Shown: positions 17,575 to 26,501 of the stretch, piece by piece
Layout: every line of letters begins with the position of its first letter
How positions within the stretch are numbered: the first letter of the stretch is position 1
Origin: CBDBJQ01 sp965206405
Lineage (GTDB): Bacteria > Pseudomonadota > Alphaproteobacteria > UBA8366
Length of the DNA: 64,000 bases
Direction: 5' to 3'
Assembly: GCA_965206405.1 (NCBI GenBank)
Contig: CBDBJQ010000006.1
Coordinates: 558,001-622,000 of the forward strand
Notes under the pieces: generated by a model
The model's database searches: none
What the model saw: only the letters and a program-made list of their open reading frames with translations
What the model was told of the DNA's origin: nothing
Translations under genes and position numbers: made by a program

Positions 17575-18875
17575 CGGAATTATACGGGGAGGGGCTGGTA
17601 ATCCTCCTTCTCCTGGTGCTTTCGGCGTTCTTCTCAGGCTCGGAAACGGCGCTGACCCGGGCATCGCTGGCGCGCATGCACGAGCTGTCACGCCGGGGGA
17701 GCCGCGGCGCCGGGCAGGTCCTCGCTCTCTACGAGCGGCGCGAGCGCCTGATCGGCACCATCCTGTTTGGCAACAACCTGGTAAACATCCTCGCCGCATC
17801 GATCGCGACGGTGGTGCTGATTGAGTTCTTCGGCGATGCGGCGGTCGCCTATGCGACGCTGATCGTCACCTTCCTGTTCCTGATTTTCGCCGAGATTCTG
17901 CCCAAAACCTACGCGCTCGCCAACGCCGACCGGATGGCGCTCGTGGTGGCGCCATTGATCCGCGTCTTCGTGGTGGCCTTCGCGCCGGTCACCGTCGCAA
18001 TCAACGCGATGGTGAGCCTCGGTTTCCGGATGGTCGGCATCGAGACCGGCGCGCGCAAGGGCGCCGAAGACGCCGAAGAGGAACTGCGGGGAGTCATCTC
18101 ACTGTACCGGGAACGCGATCCGGAGCTCGACGACGCGCGGCGGATGCTGACCAGCATCCTCGATCTCGTCGAGGTCGATGTGGATGCGGTGATGACCCAC
18201 CGGGGCCAAGTCGCGATGGTCGATGCCGCACTGCCGCCGGAGGAAATTCTGCGTGCCGCTTTCGAGAGCACCTATTCCCGGCTGCCGCTCTACAGCGGGG
18301 ATCCCGACAACATCGTCGGCGTTCTGCACGCCAAGGCCCTGTTGCGCGCCATCGGCGAGCGTAAGGGCGATGCGGCGGGCATCGATGTCATGGAGATCGC
18401 CGCCGAACCGTGGTTCGTGCCGGAGACGACGACACTGTCCAACCAGCTGCGGGCGTTCCTGCGCCGTCGCGAACACTTCGCGGTCGTCGTCGACGAATAC
18501 GGCGCGTTCATGGGTATCCTCACCCTCGAGGATATTCTCGAGGAGATCGTCGGAGAGATCGTCGACGAACATGACGAGGAGGCGAGCGGCATCCGCACCA
18601 ACGCCGACGGCAGCTGCGTTGTCGATGGCGGGGTGACGATCCGCGATCTCAACCGAGAGATGGGCTGGGGATTGTCCGACGAAGCGGCGGTGACAGTCGC
18701 CGGTCTCGTTCTCTACGAGGCGCAAATCATTCCCAAGGCGGGCCAGGAGTTTCAGTTCCATGGCTTCCGCTTCAAGATTCTACGGCATCAACGCAACCGG
18801 ATCACTTCGCTCCATGTCTCGCCGGCGCCGGAGGAAACCGAAGCCGGCAGTAACAGCCGACCCCTCACCCCGTGA
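17571..18875 (+). CDS. HlyC/CorC-family membrane transporter-like protein (CNNM domain, CBS pair, CorC_HlyC)
   Basis: A 434-residue inner-membrane protein. Residues 1-190 form the CNNM/DUF21 domain: FFSGSETALTRASLARMHEL, then hydrophobic helices including TLIVTFLFLIFAEILPKTYA. A CBS domain pair follows (around 205-335; SILDLVEVDVDAVMTHRG, then VVVDEYGAFMGILTLEDILE), and a C-terminal CorC_HlyC module. Family members are linked to Mg or Co homeostasis, and the historical 'hemolysin' label is misleading. The start overlaps the aroB stop (ATGA), and the stop overlaps a possible GTG start of the DUF2889 gene. Confidence 0.9.
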   Translation: MTELYGEGLVILLLLVLSAFFSGSETALTRASLARMHELSRRGSRGAGQVLALYERRERLIGTILFGNNLVNILAASIATVVLIEFFGDAAVAYATLIVTFLFLIFAEILPKTYALANADRMALVVAPLIRVFVVAFAPVTVAINAMVSLGFRMVGIETGARKGAEDAEEELRGVISLYRERDPELDDARRMLTSILDLVEVDVDAVMTHRGQVAMVDAALPPEEILRAAFESTYSRLPLYSGDPDNIVGVLHAKALLRAIGERKGDAAGIDVMEIAAEPWFVPETTTLSNQLRAFLRRREHFAVVVDEYGAFMGILTLEDILEEIVGEIVDEHDEEASGIRTNADGSCVVDGGVTIRDLNREMGWGLSDEAAVTVAGLVLYEAQIIPKAGQEFQFHGFRFKILRHQRNRITSLHVSPAPEETEAGSNSRPLTP

Positions 18876-18883
18876 GAGAACCC

Positions 18884-19540
18884 ATGCCACTTCCTGCTCC
18901 AGCACCCCGCAACCACCTCCATACCCGCACCATCGAGTGCCGTGGCTACCGGCGCGAAGACGGGCTGTGGGACGTGGAGGGGCATCTCGTCGACACCAAG
19001 ACCTACAGCTTCGACAGCGAGGTGAGAGGCCACCGCGAGGTCGGTGATCCGATCCATGACATGTCGATCCGGCTGACCGTCGACGATGACCTCGTGATCC
19101 ACGACGCCGTCGCCTCGACCAATGTCAGCCCGTACGCGATATGCGGTGCCGCCGCCCCGAAACTGGCGATGCTCAAGGGATTGCAGATCGGGCCGGGCTG
19201 GACCGGCAAGGCGCAGCGGCTATTCGGCGGGCGCCAGGGCTGCACCCATCTGTTCGAACTACTGCGACCGATAGCGACCACCTGTTTCCAGACGATGTCG
19301 GGATCCCGGTTCCGCGAAGACAAGGAGCGCGGCACGCGCACCGGGCCTCCGGGAGAAAAACCGTTCTTCATCGATTCATGCCACGCCCTTTCCTCCGACG
19401 GCGCGATCGTCAAGGAATTCTGGCCCGAGTTCTACACGGGTGACGCGCCCGATGGTGGACCCAGTGGCGAATCTGGTGGACCTGGTGATGCACCCGGTAA
19501 TGCGCTGGGGGACGGGAAAGCGCCGGGCGGCGGAGAATAG
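18884..19540 (+). CDS. DUF2889-family protein
   Basis: A cytosolic protein of about 218 residues with the DUF2889 pattern: RTIECRGYRREDGLWDVEGH near the N-terminus, then FDSEVRGHREVGDPIHDMSI, CGAAAPKLAMLKGLQIGPGW and the conserved GCTHLFELLRPIATTCFQT. The last 30 residues are Gly/Pro/Asp-rich and look disordered. I prefer ATG 18884, which follows GAGAGAA; a GTG at 18872 overlapping the previous stop is an alternative. The family has no established biochemical function. Position at the end of the aroK-aroB-CorC cluster suggests co-transcription only. Confidence 0.85.
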   Translation: MPLPAPAPRNHLHTRTIECRGYRREDGLWDVEGHLVDTKTYSFDSEVRGHREVGDPIHDMSIRLTVDDDLVIHDAVASTNVSPYAICGAAAPKLAMLKGLQIGPGWTGKAQRLFGGRQGCTHLFELLRPIATTCFQTMSGSRFREDKERGTRTGPPGEKPFFIDSCHALSSDGAIVKEFWPEFYTGDAPDGGPSGESGGPGDAPGNALGDGKAPGGGE

Positions 19541-19591
19541 CCCAATTTTCGGCTTGCGCCGGTGCTTCGGTCAGTCATTATTCGGCACGTT

Positions 19592-20146
19592 ATGACGGCA
19601 AAACGGCAAAACGGACGGGCTCCGAACGGTCGGCACCTTGCGGGTAGACAGGACCCGGGGCGGTCGGCGGAAACCCCGGCCGGCCCGCTTTGCGACCATC
19701 CCGACTGTGACGTGTTGGGCGAGTACCGGGCTCCGGCGCCGCGCCAATCCCGCAACCGGTATTATCTGTTCTGCCTCGACCATGTACGGGAATACAACAA
19801 GGCCTGGAATTTCTGCGCCGGCATGGATGAGCGTGAGATCGAGCGCCAGATTCGCCTTGATACGGTCTGGCGCCGGCCGACCTGGCCCCTTGGTGGCAGT
19901 GTCGCCGGTGCCTGGTTTCGCCTGTATACCGCAGCAGGCGGTACCGAGCCGGCGACTCCCGAGCACAGGGCCCTTGGAATTCTTGAGCTCGGCCATCCGG
20001 TCACCTTGACCGAACTGAAGGCGCGTTATAAGGAATTGGTGAAGATTCACCATCCTGACAAAAATGGCGGAGATCGCCTGGCCGAGGAGCGGTTGAAGGA
20101 AATCAACCACGCCTACGCAACGTTGCGCAGGAGTCTCGGCGCCTAG
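19592..20146 (+). CDS. J-domain (DnaJ-like) protein next to cobST
   Basis: A 184-residue protein with a C-terminal J domain. The HPD tripeptide is at residues 154-156 (IHHPDKNGGD), preceded by helix II (LKARYKELVK) and followed by LKEINHAYATLR. The N-terminal half carries a Cys-containing segment (LCDHPDCDVLGEYRAP, YYLFCLDHVREYN) that may bind metal. J domains stimulate Hsp70 ATPase, and the N-terminal part probably supplies the client. The gene ends 59 bases before cobS on the same strand. In several alphaproteobacteria such a gene sits at this position, so a chaperone role for CobS/CobT is a reasonable inference. Start ATG 19592 chosen over 19562. Confidence 0.85.
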   Translation: MTAKRQNGRAPNGRHLAGRQDPGRSAETPAGPLCDHPDCDVLGEYRAPAPRQSRNRYYLFCLDHVREYNKAWNFCAGMDEREIERQIRLDTVWRRPTWPLGGSVAGAWFRLYTAAGGTEPATPEHRALGILELGHPVTLTELKARYKELVKIHHPDKNGGDRLAEERLKEINHAYATLRRSLGA

Positions 20147-20204
20147 CGGCTGGTACAGGACCGGTTTAGTTGCAGGGGCGCCGCATAGGGGCGTTGCGAG
20201 GGCG

Positions 20205-21209
20205 ATGACGGCAATGGACGATAGCGAGCGCAGTCGCGCGCATCCGATGGACAGCCCCGACACCGAGATTTCGGTTGCGGACACCTTCGGCATAGATTCC
20301 AAACTTATGGCGCCTGCTTTCTCCGAGGGTTCGGATTATGTGCCGGAGATCGACGACGCCTACATTTTCGACCACGACACGACGATGGCGATTCTCGCCG
20401 GCTTCTCGCGCAATCGGCGAGTCCTGATCCAGGGCTATCACGGCACCGGCAAGTCGACCCATGTCGAGCAGGTTGCAGCACGGCTCAACTGGCCCTGCGT
20501 GCGCGTTAATCTCGACAGCCACATCAGCCGCATCGATTTGATCGGCAAGGATGCCATTATGCTGCGGGACGGCCAGCAGGTGACAGAGTTCCGCGAAGGT
20601 ATTCTGCCCTGGACCCTGCAGAACCCGTGCGCGCTTTGCTTCGATGAGTACGACGCCGGCCGTCCCGACGTGATGTTCGTGATCCAGCGCATCCTCGAGC
20701 TCGAGGGCAAGATGACCCTGCTTGACCAGAGCAAGGTGCTGCGGGCGCATCCCTCCTTTCGCCTGTTCGCGACCGCCAACACGATCGGGCTCGGTGACAC
20801 CAGCGGTCTCTATCACGGCACCCAGCAGATCAACCAGGGCCAGATGGACCGCTGGAACATCGTCACCACCCTGAACTACCTCCCGCATGAAGAGGAAGTG
20901 AAGATCGTGCTCTCCAAGGTGCCGAAGTGGCAGGATTCGAAGGGCCAGAAGACCATCGCGGCGATGGTGGCCTGCGCCGATCTCTCGCGCTCGGGTTTCA
21001 TCAACGGCGACATTTCTACCGTGATGTCGCCGCGTACGGTGATCACCTGGGCGGAGAACGCCGAGATCTTCGACGATATCGGCTTCGCCTTCCGCTGCAC
21101 TTTCCTCAACAAGTGCGACGAGACCGAGCGGCCGGTCGTGGCTGAGTACTACCAGCGGTCCTTCGGCGCCGAGCTTCCGGAAACGGGCGTCAGACCTCAG
21201 ATTGTCTAG
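20205..21209 (+). CDS. cobS: Cobaltochelatase subunit CobS
   Basis: AAA+ ATPase of the aerobic cobalamin pathway. With CobT it drives Co insertion into hydrogenobyrinic acid diamide by CobN. Walker A is GYHGTGKSTHVE and Walker B is LCFDEYDAGRPD; sensor and arginine-finger regions follow (RLFATANTIGLGD, MDRWNIVTTLNYL). The 334-residue length is normal. The nucleotide-binding core begins after about 60 residues of typical CobS N-terminus. cobT follows 25 bases downstream on the same strand. cobN is not in the window. Porphyrin Mg-chelatase BchI is a relative, but the sequence layout is CobS-type. Confidence 0.95.
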   Translation: MTAMDDSERSRAHPMDSPDTEISVADTFGIDSKLMAPAFSEGSDYVPEIDDAYIFDHDTTMAILAGFSRNRRVLIQGYHGTGKSTHVEQVAARLNWPCVRVNLDSHISRIDLIGKDAIMLRDGQQVTEFREGILPWTLQNPCALCFDEYDAGRPDVMFVIQRILELEGKMTLLDQSKVLRAHPSFRLFATANTIGLGDTSGLYHGTQQINQGQMDRWNIVTTLNYLPHEEEVKIVLSKVPKWQDSKGQKTIAAMVACADLSRSGFINGDISTVMSPRTVITWAENAEIFDDIGFAFRCTFLNKCDETERPVVAEYYQRSFGAELPETGVRPQIV

Positions 21210-21234
21210 CGGCGAGACCGCGACGGGCTGGCCG

Positions 21235-23250
21235 ATGGCGCAAAAGAAATCTGATCCCGCTACCAGCGCGCGCGGCCCGGGTGCCGGCACGGCGCGGGTG
21301 CGGTCCGCAACTTCCGTAACCTCGGCGACTTCCACAACTTCGGGCGCTTCAGGAACGTCAGGCGCTCCGGGCGCGCGACCCGCGGGCGACGGGTCGGCGG
21401 CGGAACTTGAGCGTTTCCGGCAGGCGACCTCCGCGACCCTGCGGGCGATCGCTGCGCGCGGTGATATCGAGGTTGCTTTTTCCAACGAACCGGCCGGTAT
21501 CAGCGGCACTCGGGCGCGGGTGCCGTCCCCGAGCCGCGATCTGCCCGCAGCCGAGGTCGCCCTGGCGCGCGGCGAAGCCGATGCAGTCGCGCTCCGCCTG
21601 CGTCACCACGATGCGGCGGTCCATGCCCGCAACATGCCCGGCGGTGACGTTGCCCCGCTGCTTTTCGAGGCGGTCGAGCAGGCGCGCATCGAGGCCATCG
21701 GCGCCCGGCGCATGACCGGCGTTGGCGACAATCTCGCCAGTGCCCTCGAGGCCCGCTACCGCACCCAGGGCCTGCACCGGGTCCGTGATCGCACCGAGGC
21801 CACCCTGCCCGAGGCCGTGCGCATGCTCGTCCGCCAGCGATTGACCGGTGCTGAGCCGCCGCCTGCGGGCCGGGCCGTCTACGATCATTGGGCGGAGTGG
21901 CTTGAGAACCGCATCGGCGCCACGGTCGACGATCTTGATGCGTGTCTTGGAGACCAGGAGGGCTATGGCAACGCCGTGCGTCGGTTGATCACCGATCTCG
22001 ACATCAAGATCGGGTCGGATTCACCGATCGACGAGATGGATGGTAGCGAGGACGAGGCCGAGGAAGGTGCCGGCGACCCCGATTCCGAAGGCGAAGACGG
22101 GGAAATGTCCGGTGAGGGGGACGCCGCCAGCGAAGCTATGATGGGGGAATCCGGCGATCGCGATGCCGGCGAGCAGGTACCCGACGACGATCTCGGCGAG
22201 ACGATGCCAATGAGCGGCAGCGAGGAGCCGGGCGATCCGGGAACGCCGTGGCGCCCCGAGAACGACATTTCCGGCCTGCGTCCGCTGGCCTACAAAAAAT
22301 ACTGCGCCGTTCATGACGAGGTCGTGAAGGCGGAGGCTCTCTGCGATTCCGAGGAACTGACCCGGCTCCGCCAGCTCCTCGACCAGCAGCTCCAGCAGTT
22401 CCACGGGCTGATCGGCAAGCTTGCCAACCGGCTCCAGCGTCGCCTACTCGCGCAGCAGACGCGGTCGTGGGAGTTCAACCTCGACGAGGGATTGCTCGAC
22501 ACCGCCCGTCTGCCGCGCATCGTCATCGACCCCATGTACCCCCTGTCGTTCAAGCGCGAGAAAGAGACCGAGTTCCGCGACACGGCGGTATCCCTTTTGA
22601 TCGACAATTCCGGGTCGATGCGCGGTCGGCCGATCACCATCGCCGCTATGAGCGCCGACATTCTCGCCCGCACACTCGAGCGCTGCGGGGTCAAGGTGGA
22701 GATTCTTGGTTTCACCACCCGCGCCTGGAAGGGCGGGCAGTCACGCGAACGCTGGGTCGCCGACGGGAAGCCAGCCAATCCAGGCCGTCTCAACGATTTG
22801 CGTCACATCATCTATAAATCCGGTGACGCGCCGTGGCGGCGGGCGCGCAAGCATCTCGGCTTGATGCTGCGCGAAGGATTGCTCAAGGAAAACATCGACG
22901 GCGAAGCCCTGGAGTGGGCGCATGACCGCCTGGTCAGGATGCCCGAGGAGCGGCGCATCTTGATGGTCATCTCCGACGGGGCGCCGGTCGATGATTCAAC
23001 CCTCTCGGTCAATCCCGGAAATTATCTCGAGCGGCATCTGCGTGATGTGATCGCGCGGATCGAAGCCCGGTCGCCGGTCGAGTTGGTGGCGATCGGGATC
23101 GGCCATGACGTGACCCGCTATTACCAGCGCGCCGTCACCATCGTCGATGTCGAGCAGCTCGGCGGCACCATGATGGACCAGTTGAGTGATCTGTTTGAGG
23201 AAGAGACGCCGGCGATGATGCGTCGCCGTGCAGCACGCAAGGCTGCCTGA
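21235..23250 (+). CDS. cobT: Cobaltochelatase subunit CobT
   Basis: The VWA-domain partner of CobS. The middle carries a strongly acidic, Glu/Asp-rich stretch (around residues 260-340) typical of CobT. The C-terminal von Willebrand A domain begins near residue 450 with the MIDAS motif LLIDNSGSMRGRPI and includes ILMVISDGAPVDDSTL. I chose ATG 21235 (671 residues); an earlier TTG at 21202 overlaps cobS and is less likely. The first 60 residues are Ser/Thr/Ala-rich low complexity. A strong hairpin terminator follows directly, ending the J-domain/cobS/cobT unit. Confidence 0.94.
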   Translation: MAQKKSDPATSARGPGAGTARVRSATSVTSATSTTSGASGTSGAPGARPAGDGSAAELERFRQATSATLRAIAARGDIEVAFSNEPAGISGTRARVPSPSRDLPAAEVALARGEADAVALRLRHHDAAVHARNMPGGDVAPLLFEAVEQARIEAIGARRMTGVGDNLASALEARYRTQGLHRVRDRTEATLPEAVRMLVRQRLTGAEPPPAGRAVYDHWAEWLENRIGATVDDLDACLGDQEGYGNAVRRLITDLDIKIGSDSPIDEMDGSEDEAEEGAGDPDSEGEDGEMSGEGDAASEAMMGESGDRDAGEQVPDDDLGETMPMSGSEEPGDPGTPWRPENDISGLRPLAYKKYCAVHDEVVKAEALCDSEELTRLRQLLDQQLQQFHGLIGKLANRLQRRLLAQQTRSWEFNLDEGLLDTARLPRIVIDPMYPLSFKREKETEFRDTAVSLLIDNSGSMRGRPITIAAMSADILARTLERCGVKVEILGFTTRAWKGGQSRERWVADGKPANPGRLNDLRHIIYKSGDAPWRRARKHLGLMLREGLLKENIDGEALEWAHDRLVRMPEERRILMVISDGAPVDDSTLSVNPGNYLERHLRDVIARIEARSPVELVAIGIGHDVTRYYQRAVTIVDVEQLGGTMMDQLSDLFEEETPAMMRRRAARKAA

Positions 23251-23254
23251 TCTT

Positions 23255-23294
23255 CGGGCTGCGCCGCGGCGTGCCGTCATACAGCCCGGTTTTT
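23255..23294 (+). terminator. Rho-independent terminator after cobT
   Basis: A perfect 7-bp stem CGGGCTG (23255-23261) with CAGCCCG (23282-23288) is followed by GTTTTT. It starts four bases after the cobT stop codon. Confidence 0.75.
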
Positions 23295-23301
23295 CAGCAG
23301 G

Positions 23302-23341
23302 CAATCTGGTTCCCGAACAATCCGATTCCCGGACAATCTGG
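23302..23341 (+). repeat. 16-bp imperfect tandem repeat between cobT and secA
   Basis: Two and a half copies of a unit close to CAATCTGGTTCCCGAA (23302, 23318, 23334), ending exactly at the secA stop codon. Confidence 0.8.
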
Positions 23342-26185
23342 TCAGTGCACCCGGCCGTGACACTGCTTGTATTTCTTGCCTGATCCGCAGGGGCAGGGGG
23401 TGTTGCGCGGCACCTTGCCCCAGGTTGTAGGGTTGTTCGGATCCAGCACTGATTCCGGTGCCCGGCTGCGCAGCGTGGTGGCTCTGCCGGTGCCCGGCTG
23501 TGCGGGATCAAATTCGGGATCGAATCCGCCATTGAAGCCAGGAGCGCCGCCAGACACGCCCTCAGGAATGCTGCCGGAGCCACCGCCGAGGCCGAGTTTC
23601 CCGGTCGCCGACAGTGCCATTGCCTCGGCAGCGAAAGCGTCTTGTGGCGTTTCGTGAATCGCCTGCATCGACTGGTTTTCCTGTGGCAGAATTTCGGATT
23701 CGTCGCGCGGGCTACTGATCTCGAAATGTGACATGAGTTCGGTCACCATGCCGCGGGTGCGCGTCAGCATGTCCTGGAACATCTCGAAGGCTTCACTCTT
23801 GTACTCGTTGAGCGGATCACGCTGGCCGTAGGCGCGCAGGAAAATTCCCTGACGCAGATGGTCGAGCTGCAGCAGGTGGTCCTTCCAGCAACCGTCCAGC
23901 ACCTGGAGCATGAGACTCTTCTCCACCAGGCGCATGACGTCGGGTCCATAGAGCGCCGCCTTGGCTGCCATCTTTTCGTCGCTGGCGCGGATCATCCGTT
24001 CGCACAGCTCCTCTTCGGCAATGCCTTCCTCGGCGGCCCAATTGCGGACCGGGAGATCGATCCCGAGCAGCCGCGTGCTCTCCTGGTGCAGGGCGTCGAT
24101 ATTCCACTGCTCCGGCATCGCACCGGCCGGGATGCACTCCGCCACCGTGTCATCGATGGCATGATGGCGCATTTCGCGAAGATCCTCCGAGATGTCCTCG
24201 TTCGCCATCATCTCCCGGCGCTGCTCGTAGATAACCTTGCGCTGGTCGTTCATCACGTCGTCAAAGCGAAGCAGTTGTTTGCGCAGATCGAAGTTTCGCG
24301 CCTCGACCTTCTGCTGAGCCTTCTCCAGGGCCTTGTTGATCCAGGGATGGATGATCGCCTCGCCTTCGACGAGACCGAGCCGGGCCAGTAGGCCGTCCAT
24401 GCGCTCGGAGCCGAAAATGCGCATCAAATCATCCTCGAGGCTGAGGAAAAACTTGGAGGCGCCGGTGTCGCCCTGGCGTCCGGAGCGGCCGCGCAGCTGG
24501 TTGTCGATGCGCCGGGATTCGTGTCGTTCGGTACCGAGCACGAACAGGCCGCCGGCTTCAAGCACGATCTCGCGCTTGGCGGCGACGTCATCCTTGATTT
24601 TTTCGGCGAACCGGTTGCGCTCCTCTTCGTCCGTGATGTGTCCGATCTCGCGCTGCAGCCGCATCTCGAGGTTGCTGCCAAGTTGGATGTCGGTGCCGCG
24701 ACCGGCCATGTTGGTGGCGATGGTGATAGCGCCGGGCGCACCGGCTTCGGCGATGATGTAGGCTTCTTGCTCGTGCTGACGGGCGTTCAGCACCTCGTGT
24801 GCCAGCCCTTCCTGCTTCAGGCGTTTGGAGAGGTTTTCAGATTTCTCGATGCTCACCGTGCCGACGAGGACCGGCTGCTGTTTCTTGTTGCATTGGCTGA
24901 TCTGGGCGACGATGGCGTTCTCCTTGTCTGCCGTCGTGCGGTAAACCTCGTCGTCCATGTCGTCACGGATCATCGGCATGTTGGTCGGTACCTCGATCAC
25001 CTCGAGGCCGTAGATCTCCGCGAATTCAGAAGCCTCGGTCACCGCTGTACCGGTCATGCCGGCGAGCTGGGGATAGAGACGGAAGTAGTTCTGGAAGGTG
25101 ATCGAGGCGAGAGTCTGGTTCTCGGTCTCGACCTGCACTCCCTCCTTTGCCTCGATGGCCTGGTGCAGCCCCTCGGAATAACGCCGGCCTTCCATCATCC
25201 GGCCCGTAAACTCGTCGATGATAACGACTTTGCCATCGCTTACGATGTAGTCGCGGTCCTTCTCGAACAGCTTGTGCGCCCGTAAGGCCTGGTTGACGTG
25301 GTGGACGGCGGAGATGTTGGCGATGTCGTAGAGCGAGCCGTATTCCAGAAGGTCCGCCGCCGCGAGCATTTCCTCGACGCGCTGCGTGCCCTGCTCGGTC
25401 AGGGTGACGGTGCGTTGCTTTTCGTCGGTCTCGTAGTCGTCCTCACCGAGCCGCGGGATCAGGGGATCGACCCGGTGGTACATTTCGGAGGATTCCTCGG
25501 TCGGCCCCGAGATAATCAGTGGTGTGCGCGCCTCGTCGATCAGGATCGAATCAACCTCGTCAACGATCGCGTAGTTGAACGGGCGCTGGACCATCTCCTC
25601 GAGTGAGAACTTCATGTTGTCCCGGAGATAGTCGAAGCCGAGTTCGTTGTTGGTCGCATAGGTGATATCGCACCGATACTGTTCCTGCCGCTCGGCATCG
25701 GTGAGCCCATGCTTGATGCAGCCGACGGTGAGGCCGAGATGTTCGTAGATCTGCCCCATCCAGTGCGCGTCGCGGGAAGCGAGAAAATCGTTGACGGTGA
25801 CGACGTGGACACCGTCCCCGGCGAGTGCGTTCAGATAGACCGGCAAGGTCGCAACCAGCGTCTTGCCCTCGCCGGTGCGCATTTCCGAGATCTGGCCTTG
25901 GTGCAGGATGATGCCGCCGAGCAGCTGGACGTCGAAATGCCGCTGGTCGAGCGTTCGTTTCGCCGCCTCGCGGACCGTTGCGAAGGCTTCGACGAGAATG
26001 TCGTCGAGGGTCTCGCCGGCCACTAGCCGTTCACGAAAGGCATCCGTTCTCGCCCGCAGCGCCGCGTCGGTTAGTTTTTCGATTTCCGGCTCCAGCCGGT
26101 TGATCGCGTCGACACGGGGCTGGAACCGCTGCAGTGTGCGGCTGTTAGGAGTCCCGAAGACCCGCTTGAGCATTGCGTCCAGCAT
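23342..26185 (-). CDS. secA: Preprotein translocase ATPase SecA
   Basis: Motor of the general Sec export pathway, acting at SecYEG on the inner membrane. Walker A is MRTGEGKTLVATLP (GEGKT at residues 105-109), the DEAD-like box is IVDEVDSILIDEART, and NMAGRGTDIQLG and QLRGRSGRQGD mark the second RecA fold. The C-terminus ends in the zinc/SecB-binding motif PCPCGSGKKYKQCHG. With 947 residues it is a full-length SecA. Start ATG 26185; a near-consensus promoter lies about 70 bases upstream. It is divergent from a periplasmic isomerase gene, a functionally related neighbour. Confidence 0.97.
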   Translation of the reverse strand: MLDAMLKRVFGTPNSRTLQRFQPRVDAINRLEPEIEKLTDAALRARTDAFRERLVAGETLDDILVEAFATVREAAKRTLDQRHFDVQLLGGIILHQGQISEMRTGEGKTLVATLPVYLNALAGDGVHVVTVNDFLASRDAHWMGQIYEHLGLTVGCIKHGLTDAERQEQYRCDITYATNNELGFDYLRDNMKFSLEEMVQRPFNYAIVDEVDSILIDEARTPLIISGPTEESSEMYHRVDPLIPRLGEDDYETDEKQRTVTLTEQGTQRVEEMLAAADLLEYGSLYDIANISAVHHVNQALRAHKLFEKDRDYIVSDGKVVIIDEFTGRMMEGRRYSEGLHQAIEAKEGVQVETENQTLASITFQNYFRLYPQLAGMTGTAVTEASEFAEIYGLEVIEVPTNMPMIRDDMDDEVYRTTADKENAIVAQISQCNKKQQPVLVGTVSIEKSENLSKRLKQEGLAHEVLNARQHEQEAYIIAEAGAPGAITIATNMAGRGTDIQLGSNLEMRLQREIGHITDEEERNRFAEKIKDDVAAKREIVLEAGGLFVLGTERHESRRIDNQLRGRSGRQGDTGASKFFLSLEDDLMRIFGSERMDGLLARLGLVEGEAIIHPWINKALEKAQQKVEARNFDLRKQLLRFDDVMNDQRKVIYEQRREMMANEDISEDLREMRHHAIDDTVAECIPAGAMPEQWNIDALHQESTRLLGIDLPVRNWAAEEGIAEEELCERMIRASDEKMAAKAALYGPDVMRLVEKSLMLQVLDGCWKDHLLQLDHLRQGIFLRAYGQRDPLNEYKSEAFEMFQDMLTRTRGMVTELMSHFEISSPRDESEILPQENQSMQAIHETPQDAFAAEAMALSATGKLGLGGGSGSIPEGVSGGAPGFNGGFDPEFDPAQPGTGRATTLRSRAPESVLDPNNPTTWGKVPRNTPCPCGSGKKYKQCHGRVH

Positions 26186-26252
26186 CAGCTCCCCGACGCC
26201 GGTCGCCCGGCTTTAGCGTTTCGAACCGTACCATCGATGCGCGGATGCGCGC

Positions 26253-26281
26253 TACATAGACGCACCCTTGCTGAATGTCAA
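26253..26281 (-). promoter_or_regulatory. Sigma-70-type promoter for secA
   Basis: On the minus strand an exact TTGACA (26281-26276), a 17-base spacer and TATGTA (26258-26253) lie 68 bases upstream of the secA start. This is the best-matching promoter I saw in the window. The rest of the 316-base gap to the isomerase gene contains a short AGGTC(G/A)TCTGC direct repeat near 26313 and no gene. Confidence 0.7.
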
Positions 26282-26501
26282 TGAATCGCGGGTCATTTGA
26301 GGGGGGAATCACAGGTCGTCTGCAGGTCATCTGCAGGAGAATCGCGAGTGCCGGCAGGGTGCGGCGACCCTGACGCACAGGTGGGCCCGGCTTGTCTCGA
26401 AGCCCACCTTGTGCGAATAAGGCAAGCTGCCAGATACGGGCGCCTGTAGCTCGGTGTAAACACGCTATCTCGCGCCCTGGCGACACCCAGGAGACCATCA
26501 C

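Noticed and set aside
20147..20204. Cobalamin riboswitch upstream of cobS
   Set aside because: The gap is only 58 bases and no B12-box-like sequence is visible. The scpA leader holds tandem repeats, not a riboswitch.
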